Assembly: GCA_964369415.1 (NCBI GenBank)
Contig: CAYJFP010000002.1
Coordinates: 1 to 64,000 of the forward strand
Length of the DNA stretch: 64,000 bases
Direction: 5' to 3'
Source of the DNA: SIG603 sp964369415
GTDB lineage: Bacteria > Bacillota > Clostridia > Oscillospirales > Acutalibacteraceae
Positions 42,642 through 51,702 of the stretch are shown piece after piece (position 1 is the first letter of the stretch; each line of letters begins with the position of its first letter). The notes under the pieces are model-generated. The model had not been told where the DNA came from, did no database searches, and was given only the letters and a program-made list of their open reading frames with translations. The translations under genes and the position numbers were made by a program.

Positions 42642-44225
42642 TTATTTAGAAAATTCTGATAAAACTAAACCTTCATTGTGATCTAATGCCCAGTTTATAC
42701 TCCACTGATTTGCAAAAAGTAGCAAGTATTTGCCTTTAACGTCTCTAACTTTTTTTGTATCAGAGGTTAGATTTAACTTTTTTAAATCAACATCATCATT
42801 ATCAATCCATCTAATAAATTGATATGATAGGTTTTCCATTCTAATTTCGACGTTATACTCATTTTCCATTCGGTATTTAAAAACATCAAACTGAAGCGTT
42901 CCAACAACGCCAACTATGACTTCTTCCATACCCGAGTCTATCTCTTGGAAAATCTGAATCGCGCCTTCTTGAGCAATTTGTGTAGTTCCCTTAACAAACT
43001 GCTTTCTCTTCATTGTATCAATCTGCTGAACTCTACAGAAATATTCAGGTGCAAAGGTAGGGATACCCTCAAAGGTTATTTTTTGACTTCCAGTATACAA
43101 GGTATCTCCAATAGAAAAAATTCCTGGATCAAATATTCCGATAATGTCACCTGCAAAAGCCTCTTCTACAATTTCACGGCTCTGAGCCATCATTTGCTGA
43201 GACTGGGCAAGTTTAATTTTTTTGCCACCTTGAACATGAGTGACTTCCATGCCTTTTTCGTATTTACCACTGCAAATTCTAACAAATGCAATTCTATCCC
43301 TATGCGCTTTATTCATATTCGCTTGAATTTTAAAAACAAACGCAGAAAAATTATCACTGTATGGGTCTACAATTCCGTCTGCTGTATTTCTAGGAAGTGG
43401 AGGCGTAGTCATATTTAAAAAGTGTTCAAGAAAAGCTTCTACACCAAAGTTTGTAAGAGCAGAACCGAAGAAAACAGGGGAGAGCTTGCCATGTCTTACC
43501 TTATCCATGTCAAGTTCATCTCCAGCACCATCTAAAAGCTCTACATCGTCTTTTAGCACATTGTACAAGTTTTCACCCAAGGTATCTTTAAGGCTTTCAT
43601 CACTTAAATCAACTTCACTATATTCAACTTCTTTTTGTCCATTATTCGCAGTATAAGTGATTATTTCAGATTTTTCTCTATCGTAAACCCCTTTAAAATC
43701 CACACCTGAACCTATAGGCCAATTCATTGGATATGTCGATATTCCGAGCTCTTTTTCAATATCATCAAGAAGGTCATAAGGACTAAGTGCATCCCTATCC
43801 ATCTTATTTACAAATGTAAAAATCGGAATATCTCTTAAAAGACAAACTTTAAAAAGCTTTCTTGTTTGAGCTTCAACACCTTTTGCAGCATCTATTACCA
43901 TAACTGCAGAGTCAGCCGCCATCAAAGTTCTATATGTGTCCTCTGAAAAGTCCTCATGTCCTGGTGTATCAAGTATATTAATGCAAAATCCGTCGTATTT
44001 GAACTGCATAACAGAAGAGGTAACAGAAATACCTCTTTGCTTTTCTATTTCCATCCAGTCAGAAACTGCATGTCTTGAGTTCTTTTTACCTTTTACGGCA
44101 CCCGCAAGATTAATAGCACCACCATAAAGCAAAAACTTTTCGGTAAGTGTGGTTTTACCCGCATCAGGGTGAGATATTATCGCAAAGGTTCTTCTTTTGT
44201 TTATATCGTTATCAATTAAAGACAA
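42642..44225 (-). CDS. prfC: Peptide chain release factor 3
   Basis: A 527-residue GTPase that removes RF1/RF2 from the ribosome after termination. G1 is SHPDAGKTTLTEKFL, G2 QRGISVTSS, G3 DTPGHEDFSEDTYR and G4 VNKMDRDA, followed by the RF3-specific C-terminal domains. The long frame is open upstream to 44312, but TTG 44225 sits right after GAGGAAAATAC and gives the typical N-terminus SLIDNDINKRRTF. It follows the PAP2-like gene by 17 nt, so it is in its transcript. Confidence 0.93.
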   Translation of the reverse strand: MSLIDNDINKRRTFAIISHPDAGKTTLTEKFLLYGGAINLAGAVKGKKNSRHAVSDWMEIEKQRGISVTSSVMQFKYDGFCINILDTPGHEDFSEDTYRTLMAADSAVMVIDAAKGVEAQTRKLFKVCLLRDIPIFTFVNKMDRDALSPYDLLDDIEKELGISTYPMNWPIGSGVDFKGVYDREKSEIITYTANNGQKEVEYSEVDLSDESLKDTLGENLYNVLKDDVELLDGAGDELDMDKVRHGKLSPVFFGSALTNFGVEAFLEHFLNMTTPPLPRNTADGIVDPYSDNFSAFVFKIQANMNKAHRDRIAFVRICSGKYEKGMEVTHVQGGKKIKLAQSQQMMAQSREIVEEAFAGDIIGIFDPGIFSIGDTLYTGSQKITFEGIPTFAPEYFCRVQQIDTMKRKQFVKGTTQIAQEGAIQIFQEIDSGMEEVIVGVVGTLQFDVFKYRMENEYNVEIRMENLSYQFIRWIDNDDVDLKKLNLTSDTKKVRDVKGKYLLLFANQWSINWALDHNEGLVLSEFSK

Positions 44226-44242
44226 AGTATTTTCCTCGATTC

Positions 44243-44728
44243 TTAAATAAATGTTCCATATCTTACATAATGGCTTAAAACTGCTATTACTATTCCAAGT
44301 AATGCACCACATATTACTTCAACAAATCTATGCCCCAAAGATTCATTGAGCTTTGGTATAATAGACTGCAATTCCACTTTTTCCTTATTGCCGTCTTCTC
44401 CCAAATAATCCACAAGATTGTTTATAGCTTTCGCATGAAGACCAGCCGCCCATCTAACTCCTGTTGCATCGTACATTACAATAGATGAAAGAATAAAAGC
44501 TAAACCGAAAATAGGAGAATCAATTCCATATTCGTATAAAGATGTAAGAGTGACAGAGCAAACCACCGCAGAGTGGGCACTAGGCATTCCTCCAGCACCT
44601 GCTAAACGACCTCTATCAAACTTTTTATTTTGGATTGCGTTGATAATTGTTTTAATCAGCTGAGCCGACGCCCAAGCAATTAAGCACTGATTAATAAGCA
44701 CATTTGAAAATATAATTGATATATCCAT
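44243..44728 (-). CDS. Divergent PAP2 family membrane protein (DUF212)
   Basis: A 161-residue membrane protein. The family motif GAGGMPSAHSAVVCS (about residues 46-60) and DATGVRWAAGLHAKA are clear, with about four helices. It belongs to the divergent PAP2 / DUF212 group of unknown function, possibly lipid phosphate phosphatases. Start ATG follows AAAGGAAG. It heads a two-gene transcript with prfC. Confidence 0.88.
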   Translation of the reverse strand: MDISIIFSNVLINQCLIAWASAQLIKTIINAIQNKKFDRGRLAGAGGMPSAHSAVVCSVTLTSLYEYGIDSPIFGLAFILSSIVMYDATGVRWAAGLHAKAINNLVDYLGEDGNKEKVELQSIIPKLNESLGHRFVEVICGALLGIVIAVLSHYVRYGTFI

Positions 44729-44763
44729 AAATTCTTCCTTTCGGTTTTATACAAAACATTATA

Positions 44764-44792
44764 ATTTTACACTTTTTAAGCCAAGGTGTCAA
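44764..44792 (-). promoter_or_regulatory. Promoter of DUF212-prfC
   Basis: On the minus strand TTGACA, 17 bp, TAAAAT. It lies back to back with the queH promoter (44802-44829). Confidence 0.7.
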
Positions 44793-44801
44793 CAAAATAT
44801 A

Positions 44802-44829
44802 TTGAAAAAAGTTAAAATTATGATATAAT
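44802..44829 (+). promoter_or_regulatory. queH promoter
   Basis: TTGAAA (44802-44807), 16 bp, TATAAT (44824-44829), about 30 nt before the queH ATG. Confidence 0.7.
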
Positions 44830-44859
44830 CATACTATAAAAAATATAAAAGGTGTAAAC

Positions 44860-45477
44860 ATGAGAAATTTGCAAAAAGAAACTGATAAAATAGTTGAAAA
44901 TTTAATCTGTAAGCCCAAATTAATGTTACATAGTTGTTGTGCACCGTGTTCGACTTATGTAATTGATTACTTAAAAAAACATTTTGAACTTTTTGTTTTT
45001 TACTATAATCCCAATATTGCGCCATATGATGAATACAAATTAAGGCTTAATGAAATAAAGAGGCTTTGTGAATATCATGAAGTTAATTTTTTAGAATCAA
45101 ATTGGGATAATGAAATATTTAATAATCTTGCAAAGCCTTTTGCGAACGAAAAAGAGGGCGGAAAAAGATGTGATTTATGTTTTGAGTTAAGACTTAGAAA
45201 AACATTTGAAATTGCTTTAAAATATGGATGTGAATACTTTACAACAACACTTAGTATTAGTCCACTCAAAAATTCATTGAAACTTACTGAAATAGGCGAA
45301 AACATAGCAAATATAAGTGATATTAAATACTTGCCATCAGATTTTAAGAAAAGAGATGGATACAAAAAATCGACTATTATGTCTAAAGAGTTGTCTCTTT
45401 ACAGGCAAGATTTTTGCGGTTGTGTTTACAGCAAATTGGAATCAGAAAAAAGAAAACTAAACTCCAAAACAATTTAA
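44860..45477 (+). CDS. queH: Epoxyqueuosine reductase QueH
   Basis: A 205-residue protein reducing epoxyqueuosine to queuosine in tRNA, the non-cobalamin alternative to QueG. The paired cysteines HSCCAPCS (26, 27, 30), KRCDLCFELRL, and a final FCGC are the iron-sulfur/active-site set of this family (formerly DUF208). No other queuosine gene is nearby. The 3' end overlaps the uracil-DNA glycosylase gene on the other strand by 21 bp. Confidence 0.92.
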   Translation: MRNLQKETDKIVENLICKPKLMLHSCCAPCSTYVIDYLKKHFELFVFYYNPNIAPYDEYKLRLNEIKRLCEYHEVNFLESNWDNEIFNNLAKPFANEKEGGKRCDLCFELRLRKTFEIALKYGCEYFTTTLSISPLKNSLKLTEIGENIANISDIKYLPSDFKKRDGYKKSTIMSKELSLYRQDFCGCVYSKLESEKRKLNSKTI

Positions 45478-46026
45478 TTCTACCATTTTTTCTTTCAATT
45501 TTAAAAAATCTTCAAAAGCTGCTGGTTTGTTGTTTGGATTTCTAAGAAGTGCCGCTGGATGAAGTGTTGCCATGATAAGTCGTCCGTTTATTTCAAATAA
45601 TTGTCCGTGTTCTTTTGTAATTTTAAAATCTTCTCTAATTAGCTTCATAGCAGATATTCTGCCTAGACATACTATAATTTTTGGATTAATCAATTCAATT
45701 TGTTTATTTAGCCAAGATTTGCACATTTCTTGTTCGAGTGGCAGTGGGTCCCTGTTTTTTGGCGGTCTACATTTTATAGAATTTGCTATATAAATATTAC
45801 TTTCACGGCTTAAATCTACCGCTGCTAGCATTTTATCAAGAAGCATTCCTGCTCTTCCAACAAAAGGTTCGCCTTTTAAATCTTCATTTTCGCCAGGAGC
45901 TTCTCCTATAAACATAACATCTGCTTCATATGGACCTATGCCAAAAACAACATTTGTTCTAGTTTTAGATAAATCACATTTTTCACATGTTAAACATGAT
46001 TGTTTTAGTTCACTTAATTCATTCAT
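45457..46026 (-). CDS. Uracil-DNA glycosylase, family 4 type
   Basis: A 189-residue iron-sulfur uracil-DNA glycosylase that removes uracil from DNA. FIGEAPGENEDLKGEPFVGRAG is the core active-site region, and HPAALLRNP carries the C-terminal histidine. Cysteines in CLTCEKC near the start and two later ones (IKCRPPK, EMCKSW) can ligate [4Fe-4S]. ATG 46026 is preferred over TTG 46029; GGAG stands upstream. The last 21 bp overlap queH tail-to-tail. Confidence 0.9.
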   Translation of the reverse strand: MNELSELKQSCLTCEKCDLSKTRTNVVFGIGPYEADVMFIGEAPGENEDLKGEPFVGRAGMLLDKMLAAVDLSRESNIYIANSIKCRPPKNRDPLPLEQEMCKSWLNKQIELINPKIIVCLGRISAMKLIREDFKITKEHGQLFEINGRLIMATLHPAALLRNPNNKPAAFEDFLKLKEKMVELNCFGV

Positions 46027-46119
46027 CAAAATAATACTCCATTCTACCGTTGTGCATCAGAAAAAACTAGATGAAACAAGTGATAAACTAATACACAATT
46101 CTACATTCTATTTTCTCTG

Positions 46120-46148
46120 ATTATAACACAAAAAACAACAAATTTAAA
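46120..46148 (-). promoter_or_regulatory. Probable promoter of the glycosylase gene
   Basis: On the minus strand TTTAAA, 17 bp, TATAAT, giving a leader of about 90 nt. Confidence 0.4.
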
Positions 46149-46161
46149 GTGTTAAAAACTT

Positions 46162-46185
46162 AACAAGGAAAAGACCTTGTTTTTT
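46162..46185 (+). terminator. Terminator-like hairpin upstream of pduL
   Basis: Arms AACAAGG and CCTTGTT, then a T-run to 46185. No plus-strand gene ends here (queH stops 680 nt before), so it may attenuate transcripts entering pduL. A weak promoter-like pair, TTGTTT / TAGAAT, overlaps the T-run. Confidence 0.45.
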
Positions 46186-46237
46186 ATCAAATTTAGTTGT
46201 AGAATAGGATACATGCTAATTATTAGGAGGAAATATG

Positions 46238-46804
46238 ATGAAAATTATGGTGGAAACATCGGCAAGACATTTACATGTATCAAGACAGGATTTAGACATA
46301 CTTTTTGGCGAAGGCGCAGAGCTTTCAAATAGAAAGGATTTATCACAACCAGGACAATTTGCAACAAATGAAAAAGTTGAGGTTGTAGGACCTAAGGGTT
46401 CACTTGTTATGACTATTCTAGGACCAACACGTCCTGAGACACAGATTGAGTTATCTTTGTCAGATGCAAGAAAAATTGGTATCTCAACTAAGATTAAAGA
46501 ATCAGGTGATTTACAAGGCACAGCTGGATGTATATTAAAAGGACCTAAAGGAGAAGTTACACTTGAAAAAGGTGTTATAATAGCTAAGAGACATATCCAT
46601 TTCAATGTGGAAGAAGCTAAAGAAGCAGGCGTTGTAGACAAGCAAATCGTAAGTGTAAAACTTGCTTATAACGACAGATCTTTAATTTTTGGCGATGTAG
46701 TAGCAAGGGTTAATCCAAGTTATGCAGCAGCAATGCACATTGATACTGATGAGGCAAATGCAGCGGCTTTATCTGGAACAGTTGACGGCGAAATTATTTT
46801 ATAA
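46238..46804 (+). CDS. pduL: Phosphate acyltransferase PduL-like
   Basis: A 188-residue phosphotransacylase of the PduL family, converting acyl-CoA (acetyl or propionyl) and phosphate to acyl phosphate. The two repeats carry zinc-binding histidines: ETSARHLHVSRQDLD and IAKRHIHFNVEEA. No microcompartment shell genes are near and there is no encapsulation peptide before METSAR, so it is probably the cytosolic fermentative form that feeds acetate kinase (inference). AGGAGG is 7 nt before ATG 46238; ATG 46235 is also possible. Confidence 0.9.
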   Translation: MKIMVETSARHLHVSRQDLDILFGEGAELSNRKDLSQPGQFATNEKVEVVGPKGSLVMTILGPTRPETQIELSLSDARKIGISTKIKESGDLQGTAGCILKGPKGEVTLEKGVIIAKRHIHFNVEEAKEAGVVDKQIVSVKLAYNDRSLIFGDVVARVNPSYAAAMHIDTDEANAAALSGTVDGEIIL

Positions 46805-46818
46805 TTAATTTAACTATA

Positions 46819-46850
46819 AAACCTCCGAGTTTAATCTCGGAGGTTTCTTT
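46819..46850 (+). terminator. Terminator after pduL
   Basis: Perfect arms AAACCTCCGAG / CTCGGAGGTTT with a 6-nt loop, then TCTTTT. Also placed to stop the converging peptidase gene. Confidence 0.85.
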
Positions 46851-46864
46851 TATTATACAGCATT

Positions 46865-48085
46865 TTATATTATATTTTCAGGGGATTTGCTAAAAGATTT
46901 GCTGATTATATAATTTCCAGAAGTTCCTGTACCTAACACATTGTTCATTGAATCTAAGTCATTAAAGTGCCACCACTCTGAAGCTAGCGGGGTAAGATCT
47001 CCTGAGCTACAGTAAGCCTGAAGTCTTATAGCCCACTCATTTGTACTCATAGCCTCTGATAACGGTACATCATGCCATGCGTCTTTATTATTGGGATCTA
47101 TCGGGTAGGCAAATACAACGGAAGCATTACTAAGTTCATGAATAGGTGTTGGCATTTGATATTCACTATAAAAACTTACATCTTCATAAATATAATTGCC
47201 ACTCCTCATAGTTTCAGTTCCCTCTACTTTTCCTAAGGAAACATCAATCGCATAGCCCATTTGATGGTTTGAAACACTTGTGGCGATAAACCAATTTATA
47301 TTCCACGGGTCGGTTGTCAGGCCACTTTTAACAACTTCATTTGCATTCATCAAATTAGTAACTTCATTAACTATCTGCATTTGTGCCTGATATGGTCTAA
47401 ATCCTTCATTAATAATTAAAGTGCTCGATGATTTAAGCGCCATGTCTTGAGCCGCCATAATCTTACTTGCCATAGTATAAAGCACTGGAACGATATACTC
47501 ATCTTTTGAAAGCCTTTGATTATAATCTTTTGCACTATAAAGTGCTTGTCCTGTAATATTTGGTATGACATACCCCGAAGAAATCATTTTTGATGAGTAA
47601 GTATTTCCGTTATCATAAACTATTGATGGAATAATATCAGGTAAATTTATCAAACAAAATTTATGCTCAATAAATCCAATATTTCCATCAAAATCAACTT
47701 TCCACATTGTATCTATTTCTTCTAAAATTGTAAAACCGTATCCAGGGCTTAAGCTCATTAGAACTTGTGAGTTAAGATCTGCTTCACTATAAAGGTTTAA
47801 TGAAATCGAAGCATAGCCAGAAGCACCATTTACAGGAAGCTCAAAAGCTCCACCACTTTCCTTGTAATCAATTAATTCAGGAGTAGGCTCGGGTGTTGTT
47901 TCAGGTGTCGGAGTAGCAGATGGGGTAGGTGAAGGATCTTCTGTAGGGACTAAAGATGACTCATCACTTCTTTCGTGTTCTACTCTACTACCTGTCGGCC
48001 TTGAAGTATCATCTTCAAATAAAGAACATGCTGTGGCAGAAAGTAAAAAACATAAGCAAGTAAAAACTAAAAGAATTATTCGCAT
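46865..48085 (-). CDS. Lipoprotein M15 peptidase with SH3-like domain
   Basis: A 406-residue secreted lipoprotein. Lipobox SATAC (Cys20), then about 45 residues of Pro/Thr/Glu-rich linker, an SH3-like wall-binding domain (about 85-145), and a DD-carboxypeptidase/dipeptidase domain of family M15 (VanY/DacY type). Zinc and catalytic residues: H274 and D281 in SNHQMGYAIDVSL, E370 and H373 in SEWWHF, with R230 in GFRPYQ. It trims D-Ala from peptidoglycan; vancomycin resistance is not implied without other van genes. Confidence 0.88.
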   Translation of the reverse strand: MRIILLVFTCLCFLLSATACSLFEDDTSRPTGSRVEHERSDESSLVPTEDPSPTPSATPTPETTPEPTPELIDYKESGGAFELPVNGASGYASISLNLYSEADLNSQVLMSLSPGYGFTILEEIDTMWKVDFDGNIGFIEHKFCLINLPDIIPSIVYDNGNTYSSKMISSGYVIPNITGQALYSAKDYNQRLSKDEYIVPVLYTMASKIMAAQDMALKSSSTLIINEGFRPYQAQMQIVNEVTNLMNANEVVKSGLTTDPWNINWFIATSVSNHQMGYAIDVSLGKVEGTETMRSGNYIYEDVSFYSEYQMPTPIHELSNASVVFAYPIDPNNKDAWHDVPLSEAMSTNEWAIRLQAYCSSGDLTPLASEWWHFNDLDSMNNVLGTGTSGNYIISKSFSKSPENII

Positions 48086-48173
48086 TAAGAGTGTCCTTTC
48101 GAAATAGTAATAATAAATTTAAACCATTAAATTAAGTATCATAAATCACTTAGTAAAATTCATATACTTACCA

Positions 48174-48202
48174 ATAATAGCATAATAATGTTTTATTTAC
48201 AA
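48174..48202 (-). promoter_or_regulatory. Possible promoter of M15 peptidase gene
   Basis: On the minus strand TTGTAA, 17 bp, TATTAT, with a predicted leader of about 80 nt. Confidence 0.45.
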
Positions 48203-48291
48203 GTAAATTAACCATAATTAATATATTCTGATAATATAAAGTGTGAAATGTGGTACAAATTGTCGATTTTTGCAAGAATCAAAAAGAAAAC
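48203..48291. other. AT-rich part of divergent intergenic region
   Basis: The 308-nt gap between the peptidase and aminotransferase genes holds two back-to-back promoters at its flanks. In the middle I see only AT-rich DNA with no open gene or repeat. Confidence 0.5.
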
Positions 48292-48320
48292 TTGCAAAAC
48301 TAATATAAATATATTAAAAT
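48292..48320 (+). promoter_or_regulatory. Promoter of aminotransferase gene
   Basis: TTGCAA (48292-48297), 17 bp, TAAAAT (48315-48320). Confidence 0.65.
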
Positions 48321-48393
48321 ATAAGAAGAATAAACAAAAATTTGCAATTCAAAAAATTATATTAATCAAATTCATGTTAGGAGACTTAAGAAA

Positions 48394-49653
48394 ATGATAG
48401 AAAACAAAGAGCTTTTAAAAGAAATACACGACAAGTCAATGATTGAGTACAAAGATTATTTAAGCCAAAATCTAAAACTCAATATGGCAAGAGGAAAGCC
48501 AGGCACTGAGCAACTAGAGCTTTCGAAAAATCTTATTAAAGAAATTAAAGAGGAAGATTTCTTTGATGATAATGGAGAAGATTTAAGAAACTATGGAATG
48601 TGGAGCGGCCTTGATTCTACAAAAAAACTTTTCTCATCAATGATGGATGTTCCTTATAATCAGATAGTAATCGGAAATAACTCTAGTTTGTCTTTAATGT
48701 TTGATGTTATTTCAAAAGGTTTTACACATGGTTTTGGAGGCAATACACCTTGGTGTAAACTTGATAAAGTTAAGTTTTTATGCCCTGTACCTGGATATGA
48801 CAGACATTTTTCAGTTACTGAGCACTTCGGCGTTGAAATGATTCCTGTTCCTATGGATTTAAATGGTCCTGACATGGATATAGTTGAAGAATTAGCTAAA
48901 AATGATGAAAGTATCAAAGGAATTTGGTGTGTTCCTAAATATGCAAATCCTACAGGAATAACTTATTCTGATGAAGTTGTTACTCGCTTTGCAAAACTTG
49001 AAACAGCAGCTAAAGACTTTAAAATCATGTGGGACAACGCTTACTGTGTGCATGATCTTTCTGATACACCAGATACACTTTTAAGCATATATGATGAATG
49101 TCTTAAAAATGGCACAGAAGATAGAGTGTTTATTTTTGCTTCTACTTCTAAAATTACTTACGCTGGTGCGGGTATTGCAGCTTTTGCGTGTAGTGAAAAT
49201 GTTCTTAAAGATATGGCAAAACATTTTATGAACAAAACTATCGGTCCAAATAAGATAAATGAATTAATGCATTCTATTTATTTAAAAGATTTTAATGGCA
49301 TTAAAAATCTTATGAATGAGCATAAAAAATTACTTGTTCCTAAATTTAATATGGTAGTAGAAACTTTAGAAAAAGAACTTTCAGATACAGGCTTTGCTGT
49401 TTGGAATAAACCAAATGGTGGTTATTTTGTGAGTGTTGATGTAAAAGAAGGCTGTGCAAAAAGAGTAGTTGAACTATGCAAAAATGCGGGTGTAGTTTTA
49501 ACAGGAGCTGGTGCGACATATCCATACGGAAACGATCCTAAGGATTCAAATATAAGAATCGCTCCGACATTCCCTCCAGTAGCTGAACTTGAAACGGCAA
49601 TGAAACTTTTCTGTGTTTGTGTAAAACTAGCTGTATCAGAAAAATATCTGTAA
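48394..49653 (+). CDS. Aspartate aminotransferase, atypical class I
   Basis: A 419-residue PLP aminotransferase. NMARGKPGTEQLELS, VPGYDRHFSV, PKYANPTG, the Schiff-base lysine in FASTSKITYAGAG, and the C-terminal arginine in SNIRIAPTFPP are visible. These match the AspT-like aspartate aminotransferase group rather than ordinary AspB. It links aspartate/glutamate with oxaloacetate/2-oxoglutarate. AGGAG is 10 nt before ATG 48394. Confidence 0.87.
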   Translation: MIENKELLKEIHDKSMIEYKDYLSQNLKLNMARGKPGTEQLELSKNLIKEIKEEDFFDDNGEDLRNYGMWSGLDSTKKLFSSMMDVPYNQIVIGNNSSLSLMFDVISKGFTHGFGGNTPWCKLDKVKFLCPVPGYDRHFSVTEHFGVEMIPVPMDLNGPDMDIVEELAKNDESIKGIWCVPKYANPTGITYSDEVVTRFAKLETAAKDFKIMWDNAYCVHDLSDTPDTLLSIYDECLKNGTEDRVFIFASTSKITYAGAGIAAFACSENVLKDMAKHFMNKTIGPNKINELMHSIYLKDFNGIKNLMNEHKKLLVPKFNMVVETLEKELSDTGFAVWNKPNGGYFVSVDVKEGCAKRVVELCKNAGVVLTGAGATYPYGNDPKDSNIRIAPTFPPVAELETAMKLFCVCVKLAVSEKYL

Positions 49654-49658
49654 AAAAT

Positions 49659-49700
49659 GAAAACCTATCGTGCACGCATATACGTTTACGATAGGTTTTC
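49659..49700. terminator. Terminator between aminotransferase and XRE genes
   Basis: Perfect 13-bp arms GAAAACCTATCGT / ACGATAGGTTTTC around a 16-nt loop, between converging genes. The T-runs are short. Confidence 0.65.
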
Positions 49701-49723
49701 ACGCAAAACTCTAAATAAAAGTT

Positions 49724-49975
49724 TTAACATTCTTCACCGGTAAGAAGCCAATAAACAGAAACTCCAAGTATTTCAGAGAATGCCAGTAATTCATAATCTA
49801 ATACAGATCTGAATTTTCCTTCTATTTTTGATAACCCTGATGCATTCATTTCAATACCTTTTACTTGAAGTTGAGCTAATAGTTCCTTTTGTCTCATTCC
49901 AAGTTTTTTTCTTACAGATTCAATTCTGGCTCCTACTATGTTTTTGTCTCCGAGTGGTTGCTTTCTCAATCTCAT
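49724..49975 (-). CDS. XRE-family helix-turn-helix regulator
   Basis: An 83-residue DNA-binding protein with a Cro/CI-type helix-turn-helix: ARIESVRKKLGMRQKELLAQL, then the recognition helix region GIEMNASGLSKIEG, and WLLTGEEC at the end. Full length is basically the HTH domain, so it is a small chromosomal regulator. ATG 49975 has GAAAGGAG 8 nt before it; the six codons upstream in frame contain that ribosome-binding site and are excluded. Target genes are not known. Confidence 0.85.
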   Translation of the reverse strand: MRLRKQPLGDKNIVGARIESVRKKLGMRQKELLAQLQVKGIEMNASGLSKIEGKFRSVLDYELLAFSEILGVSVYWLLTGEEC

Positions 49976-50166
49976 ATAGGAGTCTCCTTTCAAAGAAATA
50001 GTATTTAGTTACGTTAACTCTTATATATATTCTAATATATTTATTCGCTCTAAAGATGAACAAATTGTTAACATTTGTGTTTTTTGCTACATTTTTTTCA
50101 TACTTTAAGTCAAAATCTGTGCATTTTAATTCTAATTTGTAAAAATAAAATTATAGCTTATTTTTC

Positions 50167-50195
50167 TTGTCAATTTGATATAATAATGGTATAAT
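50167..50195 (+). promoter_or_regulatory. pncB promoter
   Basis: TTGTCA (50167-50172), 17 bp, TATAAT (50190-50195). It probably also transcribes rnpB, which begins 9 nt after pncB. Confidence 0.72.
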
Positions 50196-50226
50196 AAATA
50201 AATGAATTTTTATTAAGTAAAGGCAG

Positions 50227-51693
50227 ATGAATGAAATGTTTAAATTACAGGGAAAAGAACAAAATTTAACCATGCTTACGGATTTTTATGAATTCACTAT
50301 GGCAAACGGTTTTTTTACTCATGGTTTTAAGGATAAAATTTGCTATTTTGATATGTTTTTTAGAAAAATACCTGACGGTGGCGGTTATGCAATAATGGCA
50401 GGAGTCGAACAACTTGTAGAATATTTAGAAAATCTATTTTTCACTGATGATGATATAGAATATTTAAGAAGCAAGAAAATATTTAATGAAGACTTTTTAA
50501 TTTACTTAAAGAATTTTAAGTTTGAGTGCGATGTTTGGGCAGTTCCTGAGGGAACTCCGATTTTTCCAGGTGAACCACTAGTTACCGTAAAAGGTCCTTC
50601 AATACAGGCACAATTTATCGAGACTATGATTTTGCTATGCATCAATCATCAAAGTCTTATTGCCACAAAAGCAAATAGAATTGTAAGGGCAGCGGACGGC
50701 AGAAGTGTAATGGAATTTGGCTCAAGAAGGGCACAAGGTTTTGACGGCGCTATCTATGGAGCAAGGGCTTCTTATATTGGAGGCTGTGTTGGAACGGCTT
50801 GTACAATTTCAGATAGGGCTTTTGGTGTTCCGGCACTTGGAACTATGGCGCATAGCTGGGTTCAAATTTTTGATAATGAATACGAGGCTTTTAAAGCCTA
50901 TGCAAAAGAGTATCCGCAGAATTGCTTTTTACTCGTAGATACCTATAATGTATTAAAATCGGGCATTCCAAACGCTATAAAAGTATTTAATGAGGTCATT
51001 TTGCCTACAGGCAACAGACCGGCTGGAATAAGAATTGACAGTGGCGACATAACTTATCTGTCTAAAAAAGCAAGAAAAATGCTTGATGAAGCTGGTTTTT
51101 CGGACTGTAAAATTTGCGCTTCAAATTCACTAGATGAATTCATTATAAGAGACATGTTAATACAAGGTGCAAAGGTTGATATTTTTGGAGTAGGCGAGAG
51201 GATGATAACATCTTCATCAGAACCTGTTTTTGGTGGAGTGTATAAGCTTTCCTGTACCGAAGAAAAAGACGGCAGTATGACACCAAAAATTAAGATTAGC
51301 GAAAATGTTTCAAAAATTACAACACCATGCTTTAAAGAGCTTTGGAGACTTGTCGATAATGAAACAAACAAGGCAATAGCCGATGTTATAACACTTCATG
51401 GTGAAATTATTGATGACCGATTTCCATATACAATTTTTGATCCTGAACACACATGGAAAAAGAAAACTCTTGATAATTTTACGGCAATTCCACTTAGAAA
51501 TAAGATTTATGAAAAAGGAATGTGCCTATATAGAAAAAAAGAACTCAAAGAAATTAGAGAATACTGCAAAAATCAAGTAGACATGCTTTGGGATGAAGTA
51601 TTAAGGCTTGAAAATCCGCATGAATACTATGTGGATTTATCTATAGATTTGTGGGAAGAAAAGCATAAACTTCTATCACAAAAACAATATTGA
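50227..51693 (+). CDS. pncB: Nicotinate phosphoribosyltransferase
   Basis: A 488-residue enzyme making nicotinate mononucleotide from nicotinate, PRPP and ATP for NAD salvage. LTDFYEFTMANGFF, EFGSRRAQGFDGAIYGAR, the LGTMAHSWVQ histidine block (site of transient phosphorylation in the family) and GIRIDSGDITYLSKKAR are present. ATG 50227 is only 3-4 nt after AAAGG and ATG 50236 is an alternative, so the start is not fixed. NadK at 9017 acts later in the same pathway. Confidence 0.93.
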   Translation: MNEMFKLQGKEQNLTMLTDFYEFTMANGFFTHGFKDKICYFDMFFRKIPDGGGYAIMAGVEQLVEYLENLFFTDDDIEYLRSKKIFNEDFLIYLKNFKFECDVWAVPEGTPIFPGEPLVTVKGPSIQAQFIETMILLCINHQSLIATKANRIVRAADGRSVMEFGSRRAQGFDGAIYGARASYIGGCVGTACTISDRAFGVPALGTMAHSWVQIFDNEYEAFKAYAKEYPQNCFLLVDTYNVLKSGIPNAIKVFNEVILPTGNRPAGIRIDSGDITYLSKKARKMLDEAGFSDCKICASNSLDEFIIRDMLIQGAKVDIFGVGERMITSSSEPVFGGVYKLSCTEEKDGSMTPKIKISENVSKITTPCFKELWRLVDNETNKAIADVITLHGEIIDDRFPYTIFDPEHTWKKKTLDNFTAIPLRNKIYEKGMCLYRKKELKEIREYCKNQVDMLWDEVLRLENPHEYYVDLSIDLWEEKHKLLSQKQY

Positions 51694-51702
51694 TATTAAT
51701 AT

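Noticed and set aside
42945..43418. 157-codon frame on the plus strand inside prfC
   Set aside because: Antisense to the release factor 3 core, without ribosome-binding site or family pattern.
45572..45793. Frames opposite the glycosylase gene
   Set aside because: Antisense to a protein with clear family motifs; no independent support.
46238..46804. Microcompartment-associated PduL
   Set aside because: No shell protein genes nearby and no encapsulation peptide at the N-terminus.
46865..48085. Vancomycin resistance carboxypeptidase
   Set aside because: Only an M15 domain is present; vanH, vanA-type ligase, vanX and regulator genes are absent.
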